Positions 1-6,255 are shown, counted from the stretch's first letter. The stretch is 16,332 nt of DNA from Longilinea sp964536805 (GCA_964536805.1 CAZHYQ010000038.1:1-16332), one strand, 5' to 3'. Translations and numbers: made by a program. The notes: generated by a model not told the origin, from the letters alone.

Positions 1-125
1 CTCCCTGGGTCTGTTCTCCGCCCAGCCCCCCCGCCCCTCCCGGTCTCCGATCTCACAAACCGCACAAATTGTCAGCCATCATTCGGCTGCCTTATTTTTT
101 GTCAACCCTCACCGGCCTGCGGCCA

Positions 126-172
126 CCTCCCCCAAATTGGCGAAGCCACATTTGGGGGAGGCTGGGAGGGGG
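126..172. repeat. CCTCC/GGAGG hairpin with G-rich tail (copy 1)
   Basis: The arms CCTCCCCCAAAT (126-137) and ATTTGGGGGAGG (150-161) form a perfect 12-bp stem. A G-rich tail, CTGGGAGGGGG, follows (162-172). The same hairpin-plus-tail layout recurs at 6195-6240, 6320-6365, 8378-8423 and 9865-9909, with partial forms near 14828 and 15112. Confidence 0.8.
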
Positions 173-244
173 TTCTTTTCAAAACCTGGGCATTTTCCCC
201 TTCGCGAGGGTGGCATCACGAATTCTCTCTATAAGTAAATACAA

Positions 245-267
245 TGGGCGAGTCGCTGACTCGCCCA
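245..267. repeat. Hairpin with GTC-GCT-GAC core
   Basis: TGGGCGAGTC (245-254) pairs with GACTCGCCCA (258-267) across a 3-nt loop, giving a 10-bp perfect stem. It has the same core plan (GTC, three bases, GAC) as the GGTC-TCC-GACC hairpins at 8331, 9771 and 15019, but with different outer arms. It could act as a transcription terminator, but no T-run follows. Confidence 0.6.
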
Positions 268-307
268 CGAAAATGTTAATTATGATCTATTAAATTGCTC
301 GTCCCGC

Positions 308-371
308 TTCACGGTTCACGTTTCACGGTTCACGCATACCGCATCAACCAATGCCGGATACCGAATATTGG
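308..371. repeat. Heptameric tandem tract at the 3' end of the HxlR-type gene
   Basis: Four consecutive 7-nt units (TTCACGG, TTCACGT, TTCACGG, TTCACGC; 308-335) are followed by more degenerate 7-nt units (ATACCGC, ATCAACC, AATGCCG, GATACCG, AATATTG). The tract ends next to the stop codon of the minus-strand gene at 374. The ATACCG-ATCAAC part is shared with the tract at 3733-3796, so the two are one family. Confidence 0.65.
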
Positions 372-373
372 TC

Positions 374-718
374 TCACACTTTTGCAATAAAATGCTCCCC
401 CACCCTGCGCATCACGTCGATCACCGGCACCAGCAGCTGTCCTTTATCGGTCAGCGCATACTCGGTGTGCGGCGGGATCTCGGCGAACACCTTGCGGCTC
501 ACCAGCCCGTCCTGCTCCAGTTCGTGCAACCGCAGCGATAAAATGCGCGCGCTGACGCCGATCGAGCTCTGCAGTTCGCCAAAACGTTTACAGCCGCTCT
601 CCAGGTCGCGAATGATTTGGGGCACCCACCGCCGCGCGATGATTTCTGCCACGGCTTCCACCGGGCACGGTTCAACGCTGGTTTCCTGTTTGTTTTGTTG
701 TTCGATTTCCGATAACAT
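374..718 (-). CDS. HxlR-family winged-helix transcriptional regulator
   Basis: This is a 114-residue protein, the usual length for HxlR-type regulators, which bind DNA as dimers and often sense thiol-reactive or oxidative stress. The family pattern is clear: a Cys-Pro near the N-terminus (C18, in PCPVEAV), then the helix-turn-helix region (ARRWVPQIIRDL, RFGELQSSIGVSARILSLRL), then the wing (SRKVFAEIPPHTEYALTDKG). C18 lies where redox-active Cys occurs in YodB-like members, but sensing is inference. The ATG at 716-718 follows GGAAGGA about 9 nt upstream. A strong sigma70-like promoter with a dyad over its -35 box precedes it, suggesting self-repression. It is divergent from the DinB-like gene at 970, a possible target. 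Confidence 0.92.
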   Translation of the reverse strand: MLSEIEQQNKQETSVEPCPVEAVAEIIARRWVPQIIRDLESGCKRFGELQSSIGVSARILSLRLHELEQDGLVSRKVFAEIPPHTEYALTDKGQLLVPVIDVMRRVGEHFIAKV

Positions 719-755
719 ATTTTTGTTCCTTCCAATAATCCGGTAATTGGTAATG

Positions 756-784
756 ATTATACTTGGTTTGTTTCTAACTTACAA
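756..784 (-). promoter_or_regulatory. Sigma70-like promoter of the HxlR-type gene
   Basis: Read on the minus strand, TTGTAA (779-784) and TATAAT (756-761) are separated by exactly 17 nt. The -10 box is perfect. Transcription would start about 30-35 nt upstream of the ATG at 718. Confidence 0.75.
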
Positions 785-793
785 TAGGTAAGT
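777..793. promoter_or_regulatory. Candidate operator dyad over the -35 box
   Basis: The inverted repeat ACTTAC-aatag-GTAAGT has perfect 6-bp arms and a 5-nt spacer. It covers the -35 hexamer of the regulator's own promoter (779-784). HxlR regulators bind short dyads of about this size, so autorepression is likely but unproven. Confidence 0.55.
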
Positions 794-969
794 ATAAGAA
801 AATGATAAGGATTCGATTGACAGGTCAACTGCTACTCCACGGTAAAACAGCACTTAAAAAGGTTGGATAATGGGAAGGTATTTTCGCTGGCTGGGTTGGG
901 GAATATAATTGAAATCGCCGCGCTTCCATTCGTCAAGCGGCGCCAGCTAAGGTTGTTTTGGGAGGTCAC

Positions 970-1641
970 ATGCAAAACCAGGTTCGCGTGGCGCTTGAAA
1001 TCGGACCGAAGGGCAAGCGCGTGGTGGCGGTGGCGTCGGACTGGCCCGGCCTCGAGCGCGGGGCAAAGACCGCCGAGGCTGCCGTCGACCGTTTGCTCTC
1101 CTATCTGCCGCGCTATGCGCCCGTGGCGAAGCTGGCCGGGATGGAGGGGGAATTTGCCTCCCTCTCCGCCGCCGAGGTCGTCGAACGCTATCCGGGTGTG
1201 GGCTCGACCGACTTCTGGGCCATCTCTTTCGCGTTTTCAAGCATCGACAGGCAAGCCATGCCGGCCGAAGCCTTGCAGCGTGAACTGGCGCTCATGCGGG
1301 CTGCCTGGGCTTTTTTCGACGGCGTCCGTTCTCGCGTCTCCCCTGCCATGCAGCCGGGTCCGCGCGGTGGCGGGCGTGATCGCGACCGCATCGTTCGACA
1401 CACCTTTGCCGCCGAGCTCGACTGGGCGCGCAAGCTTGGCCTGCGCACGCCGCTGGATGAGATGCTGACACCCATCGGCTTACAAATCCACCGCGATGCG
1501 TATTGCGACTTGATCCGGACTTTTCACGCCGAAGGTAAATTGGCCCGCACCTGGCCGCTGCGCTATCTCATCCGCCACACCGCCTATCACGCCCTCGATC
1601 ACGCCTGGGAAATGGAAGACAAAGACCTGACCGCGATATAA
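970..1641 (+). CDS. DinB-like protein with HicB-like N-terminus
   Basis: This 223-residue protein has two recognisable parts. Residues 5-55 (VRVALEIGPKGKRVVAVA, DWPGLERGAKTAEAAVDRLL) resemble the HicB-type fold: a beta strand, a PG turn, then G-x-T-x-x-EA leading into a helix. The C-terminal half looks like a DinB/YfiT four-helix bundle, with His residues spaced as possible metal ligands (RIVRHTFAAELDWA around H144; RHTAYHALDHAWEMED around H203, H207, H211). DinB-like proteins are often thiol-dependent metalloenzymes; the substrate here is unknown. I chose ATG 970 because GGGAGGT (960-966) sits just upstream; an in-frame TTG at 958 would lie before that site. The gene is convergent with the globin-MoaD gene. 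The family assignment rests on motifs alone. Confidence 0.75.
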   Translation: MQNQVRVALEIGPKGKRVVAVASDWPGLERGAKTAEAAVDRLLSYLPRYAPVAKLAGMEGEFASLSAAEVVERYPGVGSTDFWAISFAFSSIDRQAMPAEALQRELALMRAAWAFFDGVRSRVSPAMQPGPRGGGRDRDRIVRHTFAAELDWARKLGLRTPLDEMLTPIGLQIHRDAYCDLIRTFHAEGKLARTWPLRYLIRHTAYHALDHAWEMEDKDLTAI

Positions 1642-1710
1642 AAGAACCGGTTGGAACGATCCTCCTTCCACTTTGGAATCTGGCTATGCGCATCCATTGC
1701 TGGATCGGCC

Positions 1711-2649
1711 TTATCTTCCCGGCGGGAACACCTGCAGCTTGTCCCCTTCCTTTAATAGCCACTCCTCACGCGGCAAATAATCGATCTGCCGGCCGTTGAG
1801 CAGCACGCGCCAGCCAAATTTCGGCCGGTACACCGCTTCCACCGTCATCCAGGGTTTGCCCATTTCATCCACCCGCTCGCCCGGCAGCCAGCCGGCTTCC
1901 AGGGCTTCGCCGCGCGCTTGCGGAAAGTAGTCAAAGAACTTGCTCAGCGCGTCCAGCACATTTTCGCCCGCGTTCATCTGTAATGTAAATTCTTCCCGCC
2001 CAAGCAGCGCCCGCATGCGCCCGTAAAGCGTCACCGGCAATTCCAAATCGCCGCGTTCACACGCTTGCGCGCTGGCATAACCCTGCAGCATCATGTGCAG
2101 GTGCAGCGTCAGCAGTTTGTTCCAGCCCGCCAGCGCCGCCCCGGCTTGTGCAAAACCCGGCATCTCCTGCGCCAGCGTGGCCGCGAAGCTGGCCTGCACC
2201 CGGCTGACCGCACCGGTGATGAAAACCGGCGGCACGTGGATATGCCGCGGTCCGTGCCCGGCGTGAATCTGCCCGGCGCGGAACAGGTAGCGCGCCAGTT
2301 CGACGCTCTGGTCAAGGCCAAGCGTGCGCGCCAGCCACACGGTAAAAAATCGCCGCCGCTCGGCCAGGTGCGCCGGGTCGGCGCCGCTCTCCCAGCCCAA
2401 AATGGCGGCTGTCTCGGCGTTTTGCGCCAGGTAGGCGTAGTTCGCCGCCACCATCTCAATGCCGTGCTCAAACAACGGCTCGACCGTCGCCAGCATGGCG
2501 GCATAATCCGCCCCTCCCAACTCCAAAAAGCGCTTTAGCCGTTCCCATTCTTCCTCCGGCAGCGGCGCCAGCCCCCGCAGTTCCCAGCCGGTGGGCTGCA
2601 CGTCCAACCGGTTCAAATCAACATTTTTCCGTGTGCTTTTTTCTACCAT
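1711..2649 (-). CDS. Protoglobin-like domain fused to MoaD/ThiS-like beta-grasp domain
   Basis: This is a 312-residue protein with two domains. Residues about 25-190 look like a protoglobin or globin-coupled-sensor heme domain: all-helical, with a likely proximal heme ligand H129 in the segment YLFRAGQIHAGHG, then HVPPVFITGAVSRVQ. Residues about 203-312 resemble the small sulfur carriers MoaD/ThiS: LPVTLYGRMRALLGREEF at the start and VLLNGRQIDYLP, LLKEGDKLQVFPP at the end. A carrier should end in Gly-Gly; this one ends PPGR, so thiocarboxylation looks unlikely. The open frame continues upstream to 3648, but only over the opposite-strand zinc-ribbon gene. I place the start at ATG 2649, preceded by GGGAG. 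There is no signal peptide or membrane segment, so it should be cytoplasmic. Gas sensing, heme-linked redox or a binding role are all possible. Confidence 0.8.
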   Translation of the reverse strand: MVEKSTRKNVDLNRLDVQPTGWELRGLAPLPEEEWERLKRFLELGGADYAAMLATVEPLFEHGIEMVAANYAYLAQNAETAAILGWESGADPAHLAERRRFFTVWLARTLGLDQSVELARYLFRAGQIHAGHGPRHIHVPPVFITGAVSRVQASFAATLAQEMPGFAQAGAALAGWNKLLTLHLHMMLQGYASAQACERGDLELPVTLYGRMRALLGREEFTLQMNAGENVLDALSKFFDYFPQARGEALEAGWLPGERVDEMGKPWMTVEAVYRPKFGWRVLLNGRQIDYLPREEWLLKEGDKLQVFPPGR

Positions 2650-2704
2650 CGGTTTTTCTCCCGTTATATCCGCATTCAATATAACCAGACCGCCTGCGTT
2701 CATC

Positions 2705-2720
2705 TTTGCGCTGGCGCAAA
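2705..2720. promoter_or_regulatory. Perfect 16-bp dyad between divergent genes
   Basis: TTTGCGC (2705-2711) and GCGCAAA (2714-2720) are perfect 7-bp arms separated by TG. The dyad starts 55 bp upstream of the globin-MoaD start codon and ends 62 bp before the -35 box of the zinc-ribbon gene, so a bound regulator could influence both. No regulator gene is adjacent. Confidence 0.5.
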
Positions 2721-2782
2721 TGCCCCCCTGTATTCCACCGACTGCCTGGCCGGATTGCAAGCAGGTCGTAAAGTTATTCCGC

Positions 2783-2810
2783 TTGACTCCTGCCCGAATC
2801 GGCCTATAAA
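2783..2810 (+). promoter_or_regulatory. Sigma70-like promoter of the zinc-ribbon gene
   Basis: TTGACT (2783-2788) and TATAAA (2805-2810) are separated by 16 nt. The start site would fall near 2817, giving a leader of about 40 nt before ATG 2857, with AGGAGA at 2845-2850 as ribosome site. Confidence 0.65.
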
Positions 2811-2856
2811 ATGGGTTAATCAAATCATCGTGCACCAGCATTTCAGGAGAAAACCC

Positions 2857-3612
2857 ATGGCGACCTATACCCACATGCCCAACTATGACATCCGCAACGA
2901 CGGCGCCGGACCGTATGCCGTCTTCTACTGCGATGTATGCAACCGCGAATTCCGTTCCCAGCCCGACATCGCCGGCAGCATCAAACAGGATATCGGCCGC
3001 AGCGCGGTCAGCAGCCTGCTGCGCAAGGTGCCGCTGGTCGGCAGCTCGGTGGCCGATAACGTGGTCGGCGAGGATCCGCGCTACTCCTACAAAATGACCC
3101 CCGCCCAGATCGAATCTGCCTGGCAGCAGGTGCAGGTGCATTTCCGCGAGTGCCCCACCTGCCAGCGCATCGTCTGCCTGTCCGATTTTGACACCCAGTC
3201 CGGTTTCTGCCAGGATGATTCCCCGCGCACCGATGAAATCGCCGAATCGCGCGGCGCGCAGGCCGGCGCGGCCATCAAGGGTTTCGCGGCCGCCTTCGGC
3301 CTGGGCAGCGTGCTCGATAACGTTTCCAAGGCTGCCGACGCCGCCTCGCGCGGTATGGACAACATGGCTCACTGCCCCAAGGACGGCACCCTGGCCGCCC
3401 CTGGCACCAAGTTCTGCCCCGAATGCGGTACGCCCATGGTCCAGCCAGCCTCCACCGTCTGCCCCAAGTGCGGCACCGAAACGGGCGGCGCCAAGTTCTG
3501 CCCCAACTGCGGCAATAAAATGGAGGTCGCTGCCCCCGAGAACTGCCCCAATTGCGGCGCGCCGGTCAAAGGCGCCAAGTTCTGCCCGGAGTGCGGCACG
3601 AAGATCGCGTAG
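2857..3612 (+). CDS. Multi-zinc-ribbon protein of unknown role
   Basis: This 251-residue protein has an N-terminal Cys pair (C25-x2-C28) and a distant pair (C99-x2-C102), with C107 and C118 nearby. These may form one split zinc site around a helical insert. A small-residue-rich, helix-prone stretch follows (about 130-168, with AAIKGFAAAFGLGSVLDNV). The C-terminus carries three zinc ribbons of the form CPxCG-x9-CPxCG (about 172-194, 202-222, 230-250). The first of them is degenerate: its opening knuckle is HCPKDG, with Asp where the second Cys should be. Such ribbons usually bind Zn(II) and serve protein or nucleic acid contacts; no catalytic domain is seen. The start is set by AGGAGA upstream of ATG 2857. 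It diverges from the globin-MoaD gene, which suggests shared control. Confidence 0.85.
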   Translation: MATYTHMPNYDIRNDGAGPYAVFYCDVCNREFRSQPDIAGSIKQDIGRSAVSSLLRKVPLVGSSVADNVVGEDPRYSYKMTPAQIESAWQQVQVHFRECPTCQRIVCLSDFDTQSGFCQDDSPRTDEIAESRGAQAGAAIKGFAAAFGLGSVLDNVSKAADAASRGMDNMAHCPKDGTLAAPGTKFCPECGTPMVQPASTVCPKCGTETGGAKFCPNCGNKMEVAAPENCPNCGAPVKGAKFCPECGTKIA

Positions 3613-3667
3613 AGACCGCCGGGTGTGCGGTATTCGATAATTCAGCAAGACGTTTTTCGTGAATCGT

Positions 3668-3709
3668 GAACTGTGAGCCGGAGGAATGAAAACCTCCGGC
3701 TCACGGTTC
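3668..3709. terminator. Strong hairpin between convergent genes
   Basis: GTGAGCCGGAGG (3673-3684) pairs perfectly with CCTCCGGCTCAC (3693-3704) around an 8-nt loop. The stem continues through a T-G wobble and GAAC/GTTC to 3668 and 3709. It lies between the stop codons of two convergent genes (3612 and 3793), where a two-way terminator is expected. No long T-run follows, so intrinsic termination is not certain. Confidence 0.5.
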
Positions 3710-3732
3710 GTTTATCGCCATTCATGCCTCAC

Positions 3733-3796
3733 GAATACCGGATCAACGGATACCGGTTACCGGTTCTCCTTTACCGCTTCACCCCTCACGCTCTAC
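3733..3796. repeat. Heptameric tandem tract at the 3' end of the 439-residue gene
   Basis: Mostly 7-nt units run into the stop codon at 3793-3795: GAATACC, then GGATACC, GGTTACC, and later GCTTCAC, CCCTCAC, GCTCTAC, with occasional 6- or 8-nt steps. The ATACCG-ATCAAC order matches the tract at 336-371, so the two loci share a repeat family. Confidence 0.6.
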
Positions 3797-5112
3797 TTGC
3801 TCAACCCCTCCAAATAATCCTTGATTTGCGGGAACCCGCTCAGCTTCTCATAATAAAAGTTATTCACCAGGTTGATCACCTCGTCGCGGGCGGCCTCGGC
3901 TTGCGGCGACAGCTCGTTGCCCGTGCGCTCCTGCGATAAAATCGCCCGCAGCCGCAGCAGCATGCGCACAATTTCAGTCTCCTTCTCGCCTTCCAGCACG
4001 TCCACCACTGTCAGGATCAACTGGTCGGCCTGGTTCAGCAGCGCCTGCAGCGGGATGCTGCCCTCCGGGCTGAAGGTATCGTCGATGGTGCGGATCAGCG
4101 ACCACACCTGGTAAAGCACCGTGGCCGGTTCGTCGAACAGTTCGCGCAGGTAGGCTGCCTCCTCGTAGCGCCCGGTCAGCCGGAAAATGTTGTACATGCG
4201 CTTGGCTGCTTTGCCGTAGTTGGGCGTCTTGCCCACATACTTCTTGACCTCTTTTTCCAGGCTGGCCACGTAATCATCCATGGCATTGCTGTCCACATGC
4301 TTGGCCAGCTTCGAAAATATCGGGATCGAACTGGATTCCAGGTAAACCTCCTGGAAATAGGGGTCCAGGTAGCCGTCCAGCGGCACAATCTCCCCGTCGG
4401 GTCCTTCCCAGGTCACATCCAGCATGTTGCTGGCATTGACCAGTTGGTTCTCCACCGCATCCGCCACCACCCAGTCCAGTTTGCACCAGCCCGGATCGCG
4501 GCTGGCCTCTTCCCAGCTGACCGCAACGGCTTTTCCATCCGCCAGCTTCCCTTCGATCTTCCCGGCCCGAATTTGCTCCGGTCGCCAGGCAATTGGCGAC
4601 CCGGCGGCACGTTCCCGTCCGTCAACCGTCATTTCCTGTGGGTACGAGCCAAACTTGACTTCAATCAACTGGTATTCCGGCCCTTTCAAGCTGCCCATGG
4701 CCTTATCGCGCATGATCCTGGCCAGAATCTGGCAGGCCTCCGCCCGTGTCAGCGCCTTGATGTTGACCCGCTCGAAGAAATCAGCGTCGCCCGGGAAGGT
4801 CTGGATGCGCGACTGCGCCGCCGAACCCGACAGCGCCAGTGCCGTCTCCACCATGCCCGGCTCGTCCGCGAACTCCACGATCTTGGCGATCTTGCGGAAG
4901 TGCGCCAGCCGGGCCGGAGAAAAATCGAGCATGCTGATGCGGTGCCCGAACACGCCCTCGCGCACGTCCATCACCACATCGTTATCTTTTGCGCTCGAAA
5001 TTGCGCCCAGCCAATTCACAGCTTCCTGCTCATCCAATTCCACCCCCAATCGCTTGGCGGAATCCATCAGGCGTTTGATTTCAGTCGAGGTCTCGTTCGC
5101 GGGAATTCCCAT
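3793..5112 (-). CDS. Putative nucleotidyltransferase-fold protein
   Basis: I do not recognise this 439-residue protein as a named family. Residues 95-113 (SGSAAQSRIQTFPGDADFF) fit the nucleotidyltransferase signature: Gly-Ser, 11 residues, then Asp-x-Asp (D109, D111). D213 in CKLDWVV is a candidate third acidic residue. Conserved-looking stretches IEVKFGSYP (150-158) and MLDVTWEGPDGEIVPLDGY lie between and after. The C-terminal part (about 265-439) is predicted helical from composition, with no signal peptide or membrane segment. If the fold is right, it would transfer a nucleotide to an unknown acceptor; the motif could also be chance. The start is supported by AGGAG upstream of ATG 5112. 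It is a single gene, convergent with the zinc-ribbon gene. Confidence 0.7.
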   Translation of the reverse strand: MGIPANETSTEIKRLMDSAKRLGVELDEQEAVNWLGAISSAKDNDVVMDVREGVFGHRISMLDFSPARLAHFRKIAKIVEFADEPGMVETALALSGSAAQSRIQTFPGDADFFERVNIKALTRAEACQILARIMRDKAMGSLKGPEYQLIEVKFGSYPQEMTVDGRERAAGSPIAWRPEQIRAGKIEGKLADGKAVAVSWEEASRDPGWCKLDWVVADAVENQLVNASNMLDVTWEGPDGEIVPLDGYLDPYFQEVYLESSSIPIFSKLAKHVDSNAMDDYVASLEKEVKKYVGKTPNYGKAAKRMYNIFRLTGRYEEAAYLRELFDEPATVLYQVWSLIRTIDDTFSPEGSIPLQALLNQADQLILTVVDVLEGEKETEIVRMLLRLRAILSQERTGNELSPQAEAARDEVINLVNNFYYEKLSGFPQIKDYLEGLSK

Positions 5113-5274
5113 GGGTTATTCTCCTGTTCGAATGAATGCAGATAATTAATATTGGTTTGCAGACGAAAAACACGAAAGATCGATTCCGTTATCTCTCTTT
5201 TTCGTGTTCTTCGTACTTATCAGGGTTATTTCTCATCATTTTTTTCTCTGGGGCATCTCTTCTCTCTTCTATTA

Positions 5275-5312
5275 AATCTCTTCTCCGTGTTCTCCGTGTC
5301 TCCGTGGTGAAT
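5275..5312. repeat. 38-nt direct repeat, copy 1 (TTCTCCGTG units)
   Basis: The repeat begins AATCTCTTCTCCGTG and contains three 9-nt units of the TTCTCCGTG type. It matches 5358-5395 at 36 of 38 positions by eye. Confidence 0.8.
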
Positions 5313-5357
5313 CCTCATCTGACTTTGTTCTTTGCGGTGACTCTTCTCTCTCCTAAG

Positions 5358-5395
5358 AATCTCTTCTCCGTGTTCTCTGTGTCTCCGTGGTTAAT
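5358..5395. repeat. 38-nt direct repeat, copy 2 (TTCTCCGTG units)
   Basis: This is the second copy of the repeat at 5275, differing by one C-to-T and one G-to-T change. It lies 18 nt from the exonuclease stop codon (5414-5416). Confidence 0.8.
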
Positions 5396-5413
5396 TTCTT
5401 AGCTTTTTCGTGG

Positions 5414-5971
5414 CTAAATCATTTCCGCCAGAATGCGTTCAAAAATCACCGCCTGGTCCACGGCATCTTCCAATGCGTTGTGCGAAAGCGATTTATCGTC
5501 ATGGTAAAGCCTGTGCAAATGCTTGCCCGAGGTCATCTTCCAGGGTTTGTGCGCCGCACCCATGTAGACCGCCTTGATATCGATGGCCGAATGACCAAAA
5601 GGATTTTCGCCGGTGTAGCGCACGTAGTAATCGTTGATGAACATCCAATCGAAGGGCGCGTTGAACGCCACAAACAGCGGCTGCTCCCCCGCCGGCACCA
5701 CCTCCCGCAGCCAGGCCGAAAAGCGCTCCAGCGCCTCGGCCGGCGGCAGCCCGTTCTGGCTCAAGCTTTGCATGTCCAGGCCGTGCACCGCCATCGCTTT
5801 CGTGTCGCAATCGGGCTGGTCGGGCCGCAACTCCACGTAAAAGGTGCGGCGCGGCTCGCCCAGCGTGCACGCCCCAATCGACAGCAGCGCGTAACACGAT
5901 GGAATTGGCCCGGCCGTTTCCACGTCAACCGAAATATAGGCACTCATTTCATCTTTGATCGTCGTTGTCAT
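5414..5971 (-). CDS. DEDDh-family 3'-5' exonuclease
   Basis: This 185-residue protein is close to a bare DnaQ/RNase T-type nuclease domain. The three exonuclease motifs are in order: SVDVETAGP (Asp and Glu metal ligands), FVAFNAPFDWMFIN (second motif, Asp), and HNALEDAVDQA (His and Asp, making it DEDDh). These enzymes remove nucleotides from 3' ends of DNA or RNA using two metal ions; the substrate is not decided by the sequence. The frame extends upstream to 6130, but through non-coding-looking sequence. I choose ATG 5971: a TATAAT lies 6 nt upstream and there is no ribosome site, so the message is probably leaderless. ATG 5947 (MSAYIS) is an alternative. It is monocistronic and the right size for a stand-alone exonuclease. 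Confidence 0.88.
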   Translation of the reverse strand: MTTTIKDEMSAYISVDVETAGPIPSCYALLSIGACTLGEPRRTFYVELRPDQPDCDTKAMAVHGLDMQSLSQNGLPPAEALERFSAWLREVVPAGEQPLFVAFNAPFDWMFINDYYVRYTGENPFGHSAIDIKAVYMGAAHKPWKMTSGKHLHRLYHDDKSLSHNALEDAVDQAVIFERILAEMI

Positions 5972-5977
5972 AATTAG

Positions 5978-5983
5978 ATTATA
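5978..5983 (-). promoter_or_regulatory. -10 box for a leaderless exonuclease transcript
   Basis: TATAAT on the minus strand lies 6 nt upstream of the ATG at 5971, so the predicted first transcribed base is the A of the start codon. No good -35 hexamer is seen at the normal distance. Confidence 0.45.
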
Positions 5984-6083
5984 GACGAAATAAGCAATCC
6001 GTATCCAAAAATCACACACCCAAAGGGTGAATTTTGGGGTTAATCTCCCCTCACCCCCGCCCCCTCCCCTTCGTAAAGCTCTT

Positions 6084-6118
6084 GTAGGTCGGATGGAGTG
6101 GTTTTGGCGACATCCGAC
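6084..6118 (+). repeat. GTAG-headed REP-like palindrome
   Basis: GTAG (6084-6087) lies at the foot of an 8-bp stem, GTCGGATG (6088-6095) pairing with CATCCGAC (6111-6118). A conserved GTAG beside the palindrome is the established hallmark of REP elements mobilised by RAYT proteins, and the stem resembles enterobacterial REPs. The decayed RAYT gene at 11164 fits this. Confidence 0.6.
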
Positions 6119-6194
6119 GTTCAGCGGCATATAACCACCTGAATCGTGGCTGGAAAACAGGGGACCTCACTTCAACCCCATCTTCCAGCCGTCA

Positions 6195-6240
6195 CCTCCT
6201 CCAAATTGCGTTTTTCAATTTGGAGGAGACAAGGAGGGGG
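6195..6240. repeat. CCTCC/GGAGG hairpin with G-rich tail (copy 2)
   Basis: CTCCTCCAAATTG (6196-6208) and CAATTTGGAGGAG (6216-6228) form a perfect 13-bp stem around CGTTTTT. The tail ACAAGGAGGGGG follows. The 5' flank GCCGTCAC is shared with the copy at 8378, and CCGTCAC with the copy at 6320. Confidence 0.85.
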
Positions 6241-6255
6241 CTTTCACCTTTGATA

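Larger units (their letters stand above)
1..373. other. Intergenic region with repeats, no gene
   Basis: I see no supportable gene here; the short open frame near 69-293 runs straight through repeat sequence. From left to right the region holds a GGTCTCCGA half-motif near 41-49, a CCTCC/GGAGG hairpin at 126-161 with a G-rich tail, a 10-bp hairpin at 245-267, and a heptameric tandem tract from 308 up to the stop codon of the minus-strand regulator gene. All of these families recur elsewhere in the window. Confidence 0.7.
5113..5413. other. Intergenic region with TTCTCCGTG repeats
   Basis: No gene is visible. The leader of the 439-residue gene occupies the left edge. The rest is pyrimidine-rich, with two nearly identical 38-nt direct repeats and scattered related words (TTTTTCGTGTTCTTCGT near 5199-5215, TTTTTCGTGG at 5404-5413). 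The last one touches the exonuclease stop codon. Confidence 0.6.

Noticed and set aside
308..371. CRISPR-like array
   Set aside because: Units are 7 nt and contiguous, with no spacers; no cas genes are nearby.
863..1468. 201-residue plus-strand frame overlapping the DinB-like gene
   Set aside because: It is a different frame of the DinB-like gene, Arg/Ser/Pro-rich, with no ribosome site or motif.
2650..3648. N-terminal extension of the globin-MoaD frame to 645 residues
   Set aside because: It runs antisense to the zinc-ribbon gene, which has its own promoter, ribosome site and Cys motifs; the extension is low-complexity Gly/Ala sequence typical of GC-rich antisense frames.
4297..5145. 282- and 241-residue plus-strand open frames
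   Set aside because: Both are antisense to the 439-residue gene, which has a ribosome site and coherent protein features.
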